From an uncultured Collinsella sp. (GTDB lineage Bacteria; Actinomycetota; Coriobacteriia; Coriobacteriales; Coriobacteriaceae), in contig CABSLA010000002.1 of NCBI GenBank assembly GCA_902478545.1, positions 62,001 through 126,000 on the forward strand: 64,000 bases of DNA. The letters run 5' to 3'. A program made the translations under genes and the position numbers. Below, in pieces: positions 16,467 through 23,747 of the stretch (position 1 is its first letter; each line of letters starts with the position of its first letter). Under the pieces are notes generated by a model. That model saw only the letters and a list, made by a program, of their open reading frames with translations. It did no database searches and was not told where the DNA came from.

Positions 16467-17024
16467 CTAACGGCCCAGCATCCTAAAGAACCGCTCCTCG
16501 AGCGACGGATCGGTCTCAAAGACGCCGCGGCGAGCGAGCGTCACGGTCTTGGTGCCAGGCTTTTGCACGCCGCGCATGGTCATGCACATATGCTCAGCCT
16601 CCATGAGCACAATCGCTCCCTGGGGAGCGAGATACTCCATGAGGGCATCGGCAACCTGTGCGCACAGCTGCTCCTGCAGCTGCAGACGACGGGCGTAGAC
16701 CTCAACCGTGCGGGCAAGCTTAGAGAGCCCTGCGACACGGCCGTTGGGGATATAACCAATGGCGGCCTTGCCATAAAACGGCAGCAGATGATGCTCGCAC
16801 AGCGAGTAAAACGTGATGTCGCGCTCGATAACCAAATCGTTCGAAGCGACGGCAAAGGTTTTGGACAGGTGCTCCTCGGCACTCTGGTCCATACCGCCGG
16901 CGATCTCACCATACATACGGGCAACGCGCGCCGGGGTCTCCAGCAGGCCCTCACGAGTTGGGTCCTCGCCTATGCCCTCAAGCAACAGCTTAATGGCGGC
17001 CTCGACTTTTTCCTGATCGATCAT
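16467..17024 (-). CDS. folE: GTP cyclohydrolase I
   Basis: A 185-residue FolE, the first enzyme of folate synthesis, turning GTP into 7,8-dihydroneopterin triphosphate. Zinc ligands are visible: the Cys and His of [12 protein letters not shown] and the second Cys in [17 protein letters not shown]-binding blocks are [15 protein letters not shown] and [11 protein letters not shown] at 17024 has GAGG 6 nt upstream and gives the usual type I length. It is the first gene of the folE-HD-folB unit. Confidence 0.96.
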   Translation of the reverse strand: MIDQEKVEAAIKLLLEGIGEDPTREGLLETPARVARMYGEIAGGMDQSAEEHLSKTFAVASNDLVIERDITFYSLCEHHLLPFYGKAAIGYIPNGRVAGLSKLARTVEVYARRLQLQEQLCAQVADALMEYLAPQGAIVLMEAEHMCMTMRGVQKPGTKTVTLARRGVFETDPSLEERFFRMLGR

Positions 17025-17090
17025 CTGGGCCTCACTTTTCCGATTTTGCGTTCGCGCTATGGTACCACGCCCTTTGGCATCGGCCACAAG

Positions 17091-17672
17091 CTACATAGTA
17101 TGGGTCGAATAGACTGGATCGTCCCGCCAAAGTTCAACCGCATCACAAAGCGCAACACCCTCGCGCTCAGCACGGTCGCGCGTAGCGTTCATATCGATCA
17201 CACGCTGGTTACTCGAGCCCCTAAAACGCAATGAGATATCGTACAGCTCCTGAACAAACGGGCCATCCACCAACATATCGAGGCAGGCAAGGATACGGTC
17301 CGTCGCCTCGGTATGGTGACGACCACCCGGCATAAGCTCCTCGAGCACGTCGCCGGTAAAACACCAAATGGTCTTTCCTGACCCCGCGGGATAGGCCGCA
17401 CGCACGCGTTCGATAAAGTCAACGAGCCCCGTCTGATTCTCGGGCTCCATAGGCTCGCCACCCAGAATCGTCAGGCCATCGATAAAGGGATGATCGAGAC
17501 TCTCGATAATCTTGTCCTCGACGGCACGATCGAACGGCTCACCCGCAGCAAAGTCCCACGCGACAGAGTTAAAGCAATTCTTGCACCCACGACGGCACCC
17601 GCTCACAAACAGAGAAGTACGAACGCCTTCCCCATCAGCAATGTCGAAATACTTAATGTTCGCGTAGTTCAT
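17091..17672 (-). CDS. nrdG: Anaerobic ribonucleotide reductase activating protein (radical SAM)
   Basis: A 193-residue NrdG, the radical SAM enzyme that installs the glycyl radical on NrdD under anaerobiosis. The iron-sulfur motif CxxxCxxC is CRRGCKNC near residue 28, preceded by the usual MNYANIKYFDIADGEG. The SAM-binding GGE motif is in LTILGGEPMEPEN. ATG at 17672 has GGGAGA upstream. It lies downstream of nrdD in the same direction, but the two are separated by about 430 bp containing two large nested palindromes, an unusual gap for this pair. Confidence 0.95.
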   Translation of the reverse strand: MNYANIKYFDIADGEGVRTSLFVSGCRRGCKNCFNSVAWDFAAGEPFDRAVEDKIIESLDHPFIDGLTILGGEPMEPENQTGLVDFIERVRAAYPAGSGKTIWCFTGDVLEELMPGGRHHTEATDRILACLDMLVDGPFVQELYDISLRFRGSSNQRVIDMNATRDRAEREGVALCDAVELWRDDPVYSTHTM

Positions 17673-17687
17673 AGGTAACTCTCCCGG

Positions 17688-17771
17688 GAGGCCGGGACAT
17701 ATCATCCCGTCCTCAAACATTCTCGGCCTTCGGCCTGCGAAACTGCGGGCGGGACGATATGTCCCGGCCTC
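17688..17771. repeat. Nested palindrome upstream of nrdG
   Basis: Outer arms 17688-17712 and 17747-17771 pair over 25 nt with two wobble positions (GAGGCCGGGACATATC and its complement). Inside is a short hairpin, CGGCC-TTC-GGCC. Just inside the first 21 bp of the arms lie GTCCTC (17709-17714) on the left and CTGCGG (17743-17748) on the right, the same two motifs in the same place as in the palindromes at 27212 and 27519. Its edge is about 15 nt from the nrdG start, so it lies in the nrdG leader. Confidence 0.7.
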
Positions 17772-17949
17772 ATGCAAAGGGTAACTCAATGAACGAAGCG
17801 AACATCGAGTATAGGGTTCGAGGTCCAATAAAAACTTTGTTGCAGCTCAACCGCCATCGCAAGTAAATCGCAGCTGCAGCTCAAATTATTTCCGCTAAGA
17901 ACTTCGAGGAGTGAGCAGGCCTCATGCTGCATCTCAGCTACGTCAACTT

Positions 17950-18087
17950 GGCCGCCCCGTAGCGAGGCCCCGGACCTTTGCTCGATATGAGTTCCGCACG
18001 AACAGGAGGCGCCAGTGGCGCCTCCGTCGTGAGCCAGGACTGTCCGAAATAGCGAGTAAAGGTCCGGGGCCTCGCTACGGGGCGGCC
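17950..18087. repeat. Nested palindrome downstream of nrdD
   Basis: Outer arms 17950-17984 and 18053-18087 pair over 35 nt with one mismatch. An inner hairpin has the 9-bp stem GGAGGCGCC / GGCGCCTCC at 18005-18025, extended by CACGA/TCGTG. Read on the minus strand it contains GTCCT in one internal strand and TGCGGAA in the other, but further from the outer arms than in the other copies, so it is a divergent member. It starts 11 nt after the nrdD stop and could act as a terminator or RNA 3'-end barrier. Confidence 0.7.
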
Positions 18088-18098
18088 TGGGATGGTTA

Positions 18099-20321
18099 TT
18101 AGAGATGCAGCACGCGGTCGCGGATCTCCTCGGTTCGACCCTGGTTCCAGAACTGGGTACCGATGTAACCGCACGTGCGACGGGCGACGTTCATCTTCTC
18201 CTGATCGCGGTTGCCGCAGTTGGGGCACTCCCACACCAGCTTGCCGTCATCCTCGACAATCTTGATCTCACCGTCGTAGCCGCACACCTGGCAGTAGTCG
18301 CTCTTGGTGTTGAGCTCGGCGTACATGATGTTGTCGTAGATGTACTGCATCACGCGAATGACAGCCTTGAGGTTGTCCTGCATGTTGGGAACCTCGACGT
18401 AGGAGATGGCACCGCCCGGCGAAAGCTGCTGGAACATACCCTCGAACTTGAGCTTATCGAAAGCATCAATCTCCTCAGACACATGGACGTGGTAGCTGTT
18501 GGTGATGTAGCCCTTGTCCGTCACGCCCGGGATGATGCCAAAACGACGCTGCAGGCACTTGGCGAACTTGTAGGTCGTCGACTCAAGCGGGGTACCGTAC
18601 AGCGAGAAGTCAATATCGCTTTCGGCCTTCCACTCGGCGCACTTGTCGTTCATGCGTTGCATGACGGCCATGGCAAAGGGCGTGCCCTCCTTCTCGGTGT
18701 GGCTGTGGCCCGTCATATACTTGACGCACTCATACAGGCCGGCATAACCCAGACTAATGGTGGAGTAACCGCCCACGAGCAGCTTGTCGATCGTCTCGCC
18801 CTTCTTCAGACGGGCGAGGGCACCGTACTGCCAAAGAATCGGTGCGGCATCCGAAAGCGTACCCATCAGACGCTCATGACGGCACAGCAGGGCGCGGTGG
18901 CACAGCTCAAGGCGCTCGTCGAAGATCTTCCAGAACTTGTCCATATCCTGGTGCGAGCTCAGCGCGACATCGGGCAGGTTGATGGTCACGACGCCCTGGT
19001 TAAAGCGACCATAGTACTTGGGCTTGTTCGGGTCGTAGTTCAGCGCGTTGGCAACGTTGTTAAAGCCGTTGCCCGAGCGGTCGGGCGTCAAGAAGCTGCG
19101 GCAGCCCATGCAGGTATAGCAGTCGCCGTTACCCGCGGTCTCGCCCTTCGACAGCTTGAGCTCGCGCATCTTTTTCTCGGAGATGTAATCGGGCACCATG
19201 CGCTTGGCAGTGCACTTGGCAGCCAGCTGGGTCAGGTAGAAGTACGGGGAATCCTCGTGAACGTTATCGTCCTCGAGTACATAGATAAGCTTGGGGAATG
19301 CCGGGGTGATCCATACGCCGGCCTCGTTCTTAACGCCCTCGTAGCGCTGGCGAAGCGTCTCCTCCACGATCATGGCAAGGTCGTGCTTCTCCTGAGGCGT
19401 ACGGGCCTCGTTAAGATACATAAAGACCGTCACGAACGGCGCCTGGCCATTGGTGGTCATAAGGGTCACGACCTGATACTGAATCGTCTGGACGCCGCGA
19501 CGGATCTCGTCACGCAGACGGTCCTCAACGACCTCACGGACCTTCTCGGCAGACGCAGAGACACCGAGCTCCTCGAGCTCGCGAGCGACCTCGCCGCGAA
19601 TCTTTTGACGGCTCACCTCGACGAACGGGGCAAGATGGGTCAGCGAAATCGACTGGCCTCCGTACTGGGAGGAAGCAACCTGGGCGATGATCTGCGTCGC
19701 GATGTTGCAGGCGGTCGAGAAGCTGTGCGGCTTCTCGATCAGCGTACCCGAGATAACAGTGCCGTTCTGGAGCATGTCCTCCAGGTTCACCAGATCGCAG
19801 TTGTGCATGTGCTGGGCAAAGTAATCCGAATCGTGGAAATGGATCAGGCCCTCATTATGGGCATCCACGATCTCTTGAGGCAGCAGCACACGCTGAGTCA
19901 GGTCCTTGGAGATCTCGCCGGCCATGTAGTCACGCTGAACGGAATTGACGGTCGGGTTCTTGTTGGAGTTCTCCTGCTTGACCTCTTCGTTATTGCACTC
20001 GATCAGCGACAGGATCTTGTCATCGGTCGTGTTCTTCTGGCGCTTCAGGCTCTGAACATAGCGATAGATGATGTAGTGGCGGGCAACCTCGTAGCAGTCG
20101 AGACGCATGATCTCGTCCTCGACCAAATCCTGAATCTCCTCGACCGAAACAGTGTGGCCCGCGTTCTCGCATGCCTCGGCGACGTTTTGCGCCGCGTAAA
20201 CCACCTGGCGGTCGGTAAGACGAGAGCTCTCCTCGACCTCCAAGTTTGCGGCACGGATGGCATTGACGATCTTATCGATGTCAAAGACAACCTCGGTGCC
20301 GCTGCGCTTGATGATCTTCAT
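18099..20321 (-). CDS. nrdD: Anaerobic (class III) ribonucleoside-triphosphate reductase
   Basis: A 740-residue glycyl-radical enzyme that reduces ribonucleoside triphosphates to deoxy forms without oxygen. An N-terminal ATP-cone (MKIIKRSGTEVVFDIDKI) provides allosteric control. The core includes HFHDSDYF and CYTCMGCRSFL. Near the C-terminus are the zinc cysteines CQVC and CPNC and the radical loop RRTCGYIGT. ATG at 20321 is preceded by a purine-rich GAAAGAGGCAAGAGG. Two NrdR boxes and a strong promoter lie about 230 nt upstream. No aerobic class I enzyme is present in the window. Confidence 0.97.
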   Translation of the reverse strand: MKIIKRSGTEVVFDIDKIVNAIRAANLEVEESSRLTDRQVVYAAQNVAEACENAGHTVSVEEIQDLVEDEIMRLDCYEVARHYIIYRYVQSLKRQKNTTDDKILSLIECNNEEVKQENSNKNPTVNSVQRDYMAGEISKDLTQRVLLPQEIVDAHNEGLIHFHDSDYFAQHMHNCDLVNLEDMLQNGTVISGTLIEKPHSFSTACNIATQIIAQVASSQYGGQSISLTHLAPFVEVSRQKIRGEVARELEELGVSASAEKVREVVEDRLRDEIRRGVQTIQYQVVTLMTTNGQAPFVTVFMYLNEARTPQEKHDLAMIVEETLRQRYEGVKNEAGVWITPAFPKLIYVLEDDNVHEDSPYFYLTQLAAKCTAKRMVPDYISEKKMRELKLSKGETAGNGDCYTCMGCRSFLTPDRSGNGFNNVANALNYDPNKPKYYGRFNQGVVTINLPDVALSSHQDMDKFWKIFDERLELCHRALLCRHERLMGTLSDAAPILWQYGALARLKKGETIDKLLVGGYSTISLGYAGLYECVKYMTGHSHTEKEGTPFAMAVMQRMNDKCAEWKAESDIDFSLYGTPLESTTYKFAKCLQRRFGIIPGVTDKGYITNSYHVHVSEEIDAFDKLKFEGMFQQLSPGGAISYVEVPNMQDNLKAVIRVMQYIYDNIMYAELNTKSDYCQVCGYDGEIKIVEDDGKLVWECPNCGNRDQEKMNVARRTCGYIGTQFWNQGRTEEIRDRVLHL

Positions 20322-20546
20322 CCTCTTGCCTCTTTCGCATCGTAGCCTCATCGCGCTTCAGAGCCAAACGATACCCGGCAGGGCTTGCCCCTGTCTTGCG
20401 GCGCCGTCGCGCAATCTGTGTTCTCGATAAACCATAAGTCCTCATGCGGACAATCCTCGCGGCCGATCAAGCGGCTCAAAGACGTGTCCAAATGGGGCGA
20501 ATAAGGTTCTCGTTCTCTGTCCGCCATCTATCATACGACAAAGAGG

Positions 20547-20594
20547 CATCTATATCCTGTATTCTTTTTTTAGGTCAAACACAACATATAGTGT
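20547..20594. promoter_or_regulatory. Pair of NrdR boxes upstream of nrdD
   Basis: The box at 20579-20594 reads ACACAACATATAGTGT, almost the NrdR consensus. A weaker match lies at 20547-20562 (CATCTATATCCTGTAT). They are separated by 16 bp, so their centres are 32 bp or three helical turns apart, the known geometry for NrdR. The weaker box overlaps the -10 element and the stronger one abuts the -35, so NrdR would block nrdD transcription when ATP/dATP signals sufficient deoxynucleotides. Confidence 0.8.
20549..20578 (-). promoter_or_regulatory. Promoter of nrdD
   Basis: On the minus strand TTGACC (20573-20578) and TATAGA (20549-20554) are 18 bp apart. Both NrdR boxes touch it, which strongly supports its use. 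It predicts a leader of about 220 nt before the nrdD start, in which I recognise no riboswitch. Confidence 0.65.
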
Positions 20595-20911
20595 TTCAGC
20601 AGGTCAAAGCAATTAGTCATTTTGCAGACGCATTAATTATGAGGGGTTCTTGGCAAGTCGGTAAAACGTTACCAACACGGCTACCTGCATGGCAGTTATA
20701 AAACCCCCTTAGTCAAGCCGCTGACAAATCCTACCAAAACCAAGCCGCTCACGCCAAAAGATTCCAAAAGATTGTGCTTGACCAACATGTTGCGGTCACG
20801 ATCGGCCAGGACGTATGCAATCTGCCGGCACCTCTACGGGATGCGAAGACCATCGCGTACAGACCTTGGATCAATATTTGGTGGCTTATTTGCCGGCATG
20901 TTTGGTGGCAT
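20595..20911. other. Gap of 317 bp with no recognisable gene
   Basis: Between the nrdD control region and the tRNA terminator I see no credible coding frame, no transposase fragment and no strong dyad. The sequence is less GC-rich than its surroundings near 20595-20700. It could be a remnant of something once inserted next to the tRNA genes, but nothing identifiable is left. Confidence 0.4.
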
Positions 20912-20947
20912 AAAACAAAACAGCCCAGAGACATAGCCTCTGAGCTG
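20912..20947 (-). terminator. Terminator of the tRNA-Gly/tRNA-Val unit
   Basis: Arms 20921-20930 and 20938-20947 pair with one mismatch (CAGC and CAGAG blocks). On the minus strand the hairpin is followed by TTTTGTTTTA. Confidence 0.8.
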
Positions 20948-20955
20948 CGAACATT

Positions 20956-21030
20956 TGGTGGGCGTTAGAAGATTTGAACTTCTGACCTCTTCCGTGTCAG
21001 GGAAGCGCTCTCCCCCTGAGCTAAACGCCC
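20956..21030 (-). tRNA. tRNA-Val (anticodon GAC)
   Basis: The minus strand folds as a full cloverleaf: acceptor GGGCGTT/AACGCCC, D-arm GCTC/GAGC, anticodon stem CTTCC/GGAAG with loop CTGACAC, T-arm AGAAG-TTCAAAT-CTTCT and an encoded CCA end. It is 3 nt downstream of a tRNA-Gly gene and co-transcribed with it. Confidence 0.96.
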
Positions 21031-21033
21031 AAA

Positions 21034-21109
21034 TGGAGCGGACAACGGGGCTCGAACCCGCGACCCCAACCTTGGCAAGGTTGTGCTCTACCAACTGAGC
21101 CATGTCCGC
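21034..21109 (-). tRNA. tRNA-Gly (anticodon GCC), copy 1
   Basis: Cloverleaf with acceptor GCGGACA, D-arm GCTC/GAGC, anticodon loop containing GCC between the CCTT and AAGG stem halves, T-arm with GGGTTCGAGCCC, and an encoded CCA. First gene of the Gly-Val unit. Two further copies with the same sequence lie at 23341 and 23567. Confidence 0.96.
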
Positions 21110-21121
21110 TTACGAGGATTA

Positions 21122-21169
21122 ATCTTACGTGATGCCCGCATCCTATGCAAGAACTTTTTTTAAAAAGTT
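21122..21169 (-). promoter_or_regulatory. tRNA promoter with palindromic upstream element
   Basis: Minus-strand TTGCAT (21145-21150) and TAAGAT (21122-21127) are 17 bp apart. Directly upstream lies an AT palindrome of the form AACTTTTT..AAAAAGTT at 21152-21169. The promoters at 23655 and 27126, which also drive tRNA genes, have the same layout. Confidence 0.75.
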
Positions 21170-21241
21170 TTGCGACGCTCTCGCGAGGGCATCAGTCGTC
21201 ACGAAAGGCGCGAACAAACGCAGGCTCGCAGCGAGATGCCC

Positions 21242-22975
21242 CTACATCTCACCGAGCATGATCCAGGCAGAGCTGTCCTGCGCGAGCCTGCCGTCTGCAA
21301 GCGGTGATGAGGTGAGCAGGACCCTGCCCGCCGGCAGCTCCACGGGTGCTGCGCCGAAGTTCGTCACACACGCCCAGCCGTTGTCGCGGCGATAGGCGAT
21401 GACGCCGCCCTCGGCGCCCTCGGCACCATCCGCAAGACCGGTGCGCCCGTCAAGATCGAGCCACGCAAGATCGTTGGCGCAACCGCGCAGCTTGCGCCGC
21501 AGCCAGAGGGCGTCACGATAGAGCGCAAGCATCGATGTCGGGTCCACTTCTTCCCTATCGGCAGCATAATCGGAAAACCATGCAGGCTGCGGCAGATGGG
21601 GCGCCGCATCGGCGTCTGCCGGCGAAAACCCAAACGATCCGCCATGCGCGGGATCGTCCGCCGCCACCCACGGCAGGGGCACACGACAGCCGTCGCGCCC
21701 CTTCTCACGCTTCGGTCCGTGCGTATTGGTCGCAGTAGGGTCTTCGAGTGCAGCCCACGGGATATCAGCCACCTCAAAAAGGCCGAGCTCCTCACCCTGA
21801 TACACGTATGCCGAGCCCGGAAGCGCCAGCTCAAGCAAAAGGGCCGCCCGCGCGCGGCGCTCGCCGAGTTCACGGTCCTCGTCATAAGACGACCCGTCGC
21901 GCAAGAGCCAGTCGAGCGCAATCTGGTGGTAGCGCGTCGCCTTGATTTGCGGCAGGGCATAGCGTGTCGCCACGCGCGGCACGTCGTGGTTGGAGAGTAC
22001 CCAGGTCGAGGCGGAATCGGATTCGACGGCTGTCTTCAAGCCCTTCTCGATTGCAGTGTGCATGTCATCATAGGTCCAAGTGGCCTTGGCAAACTCAAAG
22101 TTGAATGTCTGGCCAAGCTCGCTGGGACGCGCGTAGAGATACTGGCGCTCGGGCAGCACCCACGCCTCGGCAACGGCACTGCGCGGCGGATTATAGCGGT
22201 CGAACACGCGGCGCCACTCGCGATAGATCTCGTGGACCTCATTGCGGTCCCACAGCGGATGGGTGCCGTCGTCAACCATGTCATCGCCCTCGGCGAGATG
22301 CCACCGGTCGAGGTCATCGCGGTCGAGATCCTTGGCGAGACCCTGCGCCACATCAATGCGAAAGCCGTCGACGCCTCGATCGCTCCAAAACGCCAGGACG
22401 TCGCAAAAGAGCGCGTGAACCTCAGGGCATGACCAGTCAAAGTCCGGCTGCTCGGGCGTAAACATGTGCAGATACCACTGACCGTCCGCAACACGCGTCC
22501 ATGCGGGGCCGCCAAAGTTGGCATTCCAATTGGTGGGAGGCAGCTCGCCATGCTCGCCGCGACCATCGCGGAAGATATAACGGGCGCGTTCGGGCGATCC
22601 GGGGCCGGCGGCAAGAGCGGCTTTGAACCAGGGGTGCTGGTTGGATGAATGGTTGGGCACGATGTCGACGATGACCTTGATGCCGCGCGCGTGAGCCGCA
22701 GCGATCATGTCATCGAAGTCGTCAAGCGAGCCGAGACGCGGGTCGACATCGCAGTAGTCCGCCACATCATAGCCGCCATCGACAAGAGGCGATGGATAAA
22801 ACGGGCTCAGCCAGATGGCCTCGATACCCAGTCGCTCAAGATAGTCCATCTGCTGGGTAATGCCCGCGATATCGCCCAGACCCGAACCAGTCGAATCCTT
22901 AAACGAGCGCGGGTAGATCTGATAGATCGCGGCATCGGACATCCATGAGCGCGAAGAAGACTTTTCTGTAGCCAT
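21242..22975 (-). CDS. GH13 alpha-glucosidase (oligo-1,6-glucosidase-like)
   Basis: A 577-residue glycoside hydrolase family 13 enzyme, cytoplasmic, probably releasing glucose from short alpha-1,4 or alpha-1,6 oligosaccharides. Region I is DIVPNHSS, region II DGFRIDVAQ (nucleophile Asp), region III AVAEAWV (acid/base Glu), and region IV LSNHDVPR (transition-state Asp). The start block WMSDAAIYQIYPRSF is characteristic. The residue after the nucleophile motif is Ala (DVAQ), which often accompanies alpha-1,4 activity, but specificity is not settled. ATG at 22975 follows GGGAGA. No transporter or regulator is adjacent. Confidence 0.92.
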   Translation of the reverse strand: MATEKSSSRSWMSDAAIYQIYPRSFKDSTGSGLGDIAGITQQMDYLERLGIEAIWLSPFYPSPLVDGGYDVADYCDVDPRLGSLDDFDDMIAAAHARGIKVIVDIVPNHSSNQHPWFKAALAAGPGSPERARYIFRDGRGEHGELPPTNWNANFGGPAWTRVADGQWYLHMFTPEQPDFDWSCPEVHALFCDVLAFWSDRGVDGFRIDVAQGLAKDLDRDDLDRWHLAEGDDMVDDGTHPLWDRNEVHEIYREWRRVFDRYNPPRSAVAEAWVLPERQYLYARPSELGQTFNFEFAKATWTYDDMHTAIEKGLKTAVESDSASTWVLSNHDVPRVATRYALPQIKATRYHQIALDWLLRDGSSYDEDRELGERRARAALLLELALPGSAYVYQGEELGLFEVADIPWAALEDPTATNTHGPKREKGRDGCRVPLPWVAADDPAHGGSFGFSPADADAAPHLPQPAWFSDYAADREEVDPTSMLALYRDALWLRRKLRGCANDLAWLDLDGRTGLADGAEGAEGGVIAYRRDNGWACVTNFGAAPVELPAGRVLLTSSPLADGRLAQDSSAWIMLGEM

Positions 22976-23072
22976 GGGGCGTATCTCCCTTGCAACGAGG
23001 TTATGCGAGATGCCCACGATGATACGCCCAAAGCGGACATTCGCGACAAACAACGCCACAGCCACGCCCCAA

Positions 23073-23171
23073 AACGCTCGCTCCCTCTCGGGTTCGAGCC
23101 CATGCGCCGGGTACGAAAAAGCCCGGCTACCGTAGTAGTCGGGCTGTTACGTTTGGAGCGGACAACGGGGC
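23073..23171. repeat. 99-bp direct repeat, copy 1, ending in a truncated tRNA-Gly
   Basis: This segment matches 23260-23358 except at a few positions. It contains the same tRNA terminator (23116-23145) and then the last 18 nt of a tRNA-Gly gene (23154-23171), after which homology stops. So a fourth tRNA-Gly copy is broken here. The simplest reading is unequal recombination among tandem tRNA units or a deletion, with 88 bp of unrelated GC-rich sequence between the repeats. Confidence 0.75.
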
Positions 23172-23259
23172 GTCCGCGTATCCGCTTCGCGGATCCGCAC
23201 CGGCTTCGGCCGCCTGCCGGCGTCCTCGCCAGCTCGCTACAAACGCTCCGCGTTTGCTT

Positions 23260-23358
23260 AACGCTCGCTCCCTCTCGGGTTCGAGCCCAAGCGATGGGTA
23301 CGAAAAAGCCCGGCTACCGTAGTAGTCGGGCTGCTGAGTTTGGAGCGGACAACGGGGC
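23260..23358. repeat. 99-bp direct repeat, copy 2, running into intact tRNA-Gly
   Basis: Second copy of the 23073-23171 segment, offset by 187 bp. Here the repeat continues without a break into the complete tRNA-Gly at 23341-23416. It therefore looks like the parent, and copy 1 the derivative. Confidence 0.75.
23303..23332 (-). terminator. Terminator after tRNA-Gly copy 2
   Basis: AGCCCGGCT and AGTCGGGCT pair with one wobble. On the minus strand a five-T run follows. It ends the Gly-Cys-Gly tRNA unit. Confidence 0.8.
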
Positions 23359-23416
23359 TCGAACCCGCGACCCCAACCTTGGCAAGGTTGTGCTCTACCA
23401 ACTGAGCCATGTCCGC
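23341..23416 (-). tRNA. tRNA-Gly (anticodon GCC), copy 2
   Basis: Same sequence as the copies at 21034 and 23567, with encoded CCA. Third gene of a Gly-Cys-Gly array. Confidence 0.96.
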
Positions 23417-23422
23417 ATATGT

Positions 23423-23449
23423 AAAACAAAACGGGCGCCGGAGCGCCCG
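23423..23449 (-). terminator. Hairpin with T-run between tRNA-Cys and tRNA-Gly
   Basis: CGGGCGC pairs with GCGCCCG around a 4-nt loop, then GTTTTGTTTT on the minus strand. Either tRNA-Gly copy 2 is made by read-through or the hairpin acts mainly as a processing site. Confidence 0.65.
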
Positions 23450-23458
23450 GATGTTGCC

Positions 23459-23532
23459 TGGAGGCGAAGCCCGGATTCGAACCGGGGGTAAAGGCTTTGC
23501 AGGCCTCTGCCTTACCACTTGGCCACTTCGCC
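23459..23532 (-). tRNA. tRNA-Cys (anticodon GCA)
   Basis: Cloverleaf with acceptor GGCGAAG, anticodon loop CTGCAAA carrying GCA, T-arm CCGG-TTCGAAT-CCGG and an encoded CCA. Flanked on both sides by small T-tailed hairpins. Confidence 0.96.
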
Positions 23533-23533
23533 G

Positions 23534-23556
23534 AAAAAGGACCGCCTAAACGGTCC
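23534..23556 (-). terminator. Hairpin with T-run between tRNA-Gly and tRNA-Cys
   Basis: GGACCG pairs with CGGTCC around a 6-nt loop, followed on the minus strand by five T residues. Confidence 0.65.
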
Positions 23557-23566
23557 GGAAATGCAA

Positions 23567-23642
23567 TGGAGCGGACAACGGGGCTCGAACCCGCGACCCC
23601 AACCTTGGCAAGGTTGTGCTCTACCAACTGAGCCATGTCCGC
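23567..23642 (-). tRNA. tRNA-Gly (anticodon GCC), copy 3
   Basis: Same cloverleaf sequence as the other two copies, with encoded CCA. It is the first gene after the promoter at 23655. Confidence 0.96.
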
Positions 23643-23654
23643 TTGCGGGTTATT

Positions 23655-23703
23655 AATTTACGCGAGTTGTCCAAAAGACGCAAGTACTTTTTTCAAAAAA
23701 CTT
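23655..23703 (-). promoter_or_regulatory. tRNA promoter with palindromic upstream element
   Basis: Minus-strand TTGCGT (23678-23683) and TAAATT (23655-23660) are 17 bp apart. The AT palindrome ACTTTTTTCAAAAAACTT lies at 23686-23703, immediately upstream of the -35, as in the other two tRNA promoters. Confidence 0.75.
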
Positions 23704-23747
23704 GTCTGCCGCATGTTCTTAGTAGCTAAACGCGCTAAAGCGATTGG

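Noticed and set aside
18105..20345. A 746-codon open frame opposite nrdD
   Set aside because: The protein is a Leu/Val/Gly-rich string with no motif, and nrdD on the other strand is complete. Similar antisense frames opposite gpmI, pgk, gap, oppA, metY and uvrA were rejected for the same reason.
20441..20454. A compact relic of the GTCCTC/CTGCGG palindrome family in the nrdD leader
   Set aside because: GTCCTCATGCGGAC contains pieces of both motifs overlapped, but there are no long outer arms and no inner stem. Chance is a sufficient explanation.
20322..20546. A cobalamin or other riboswitch in the nrdD leader
   Set aside because: No B12-box or recognisable core. Only small hairpins such as GTCC-TCATGC-GGAC near 20441 are present.
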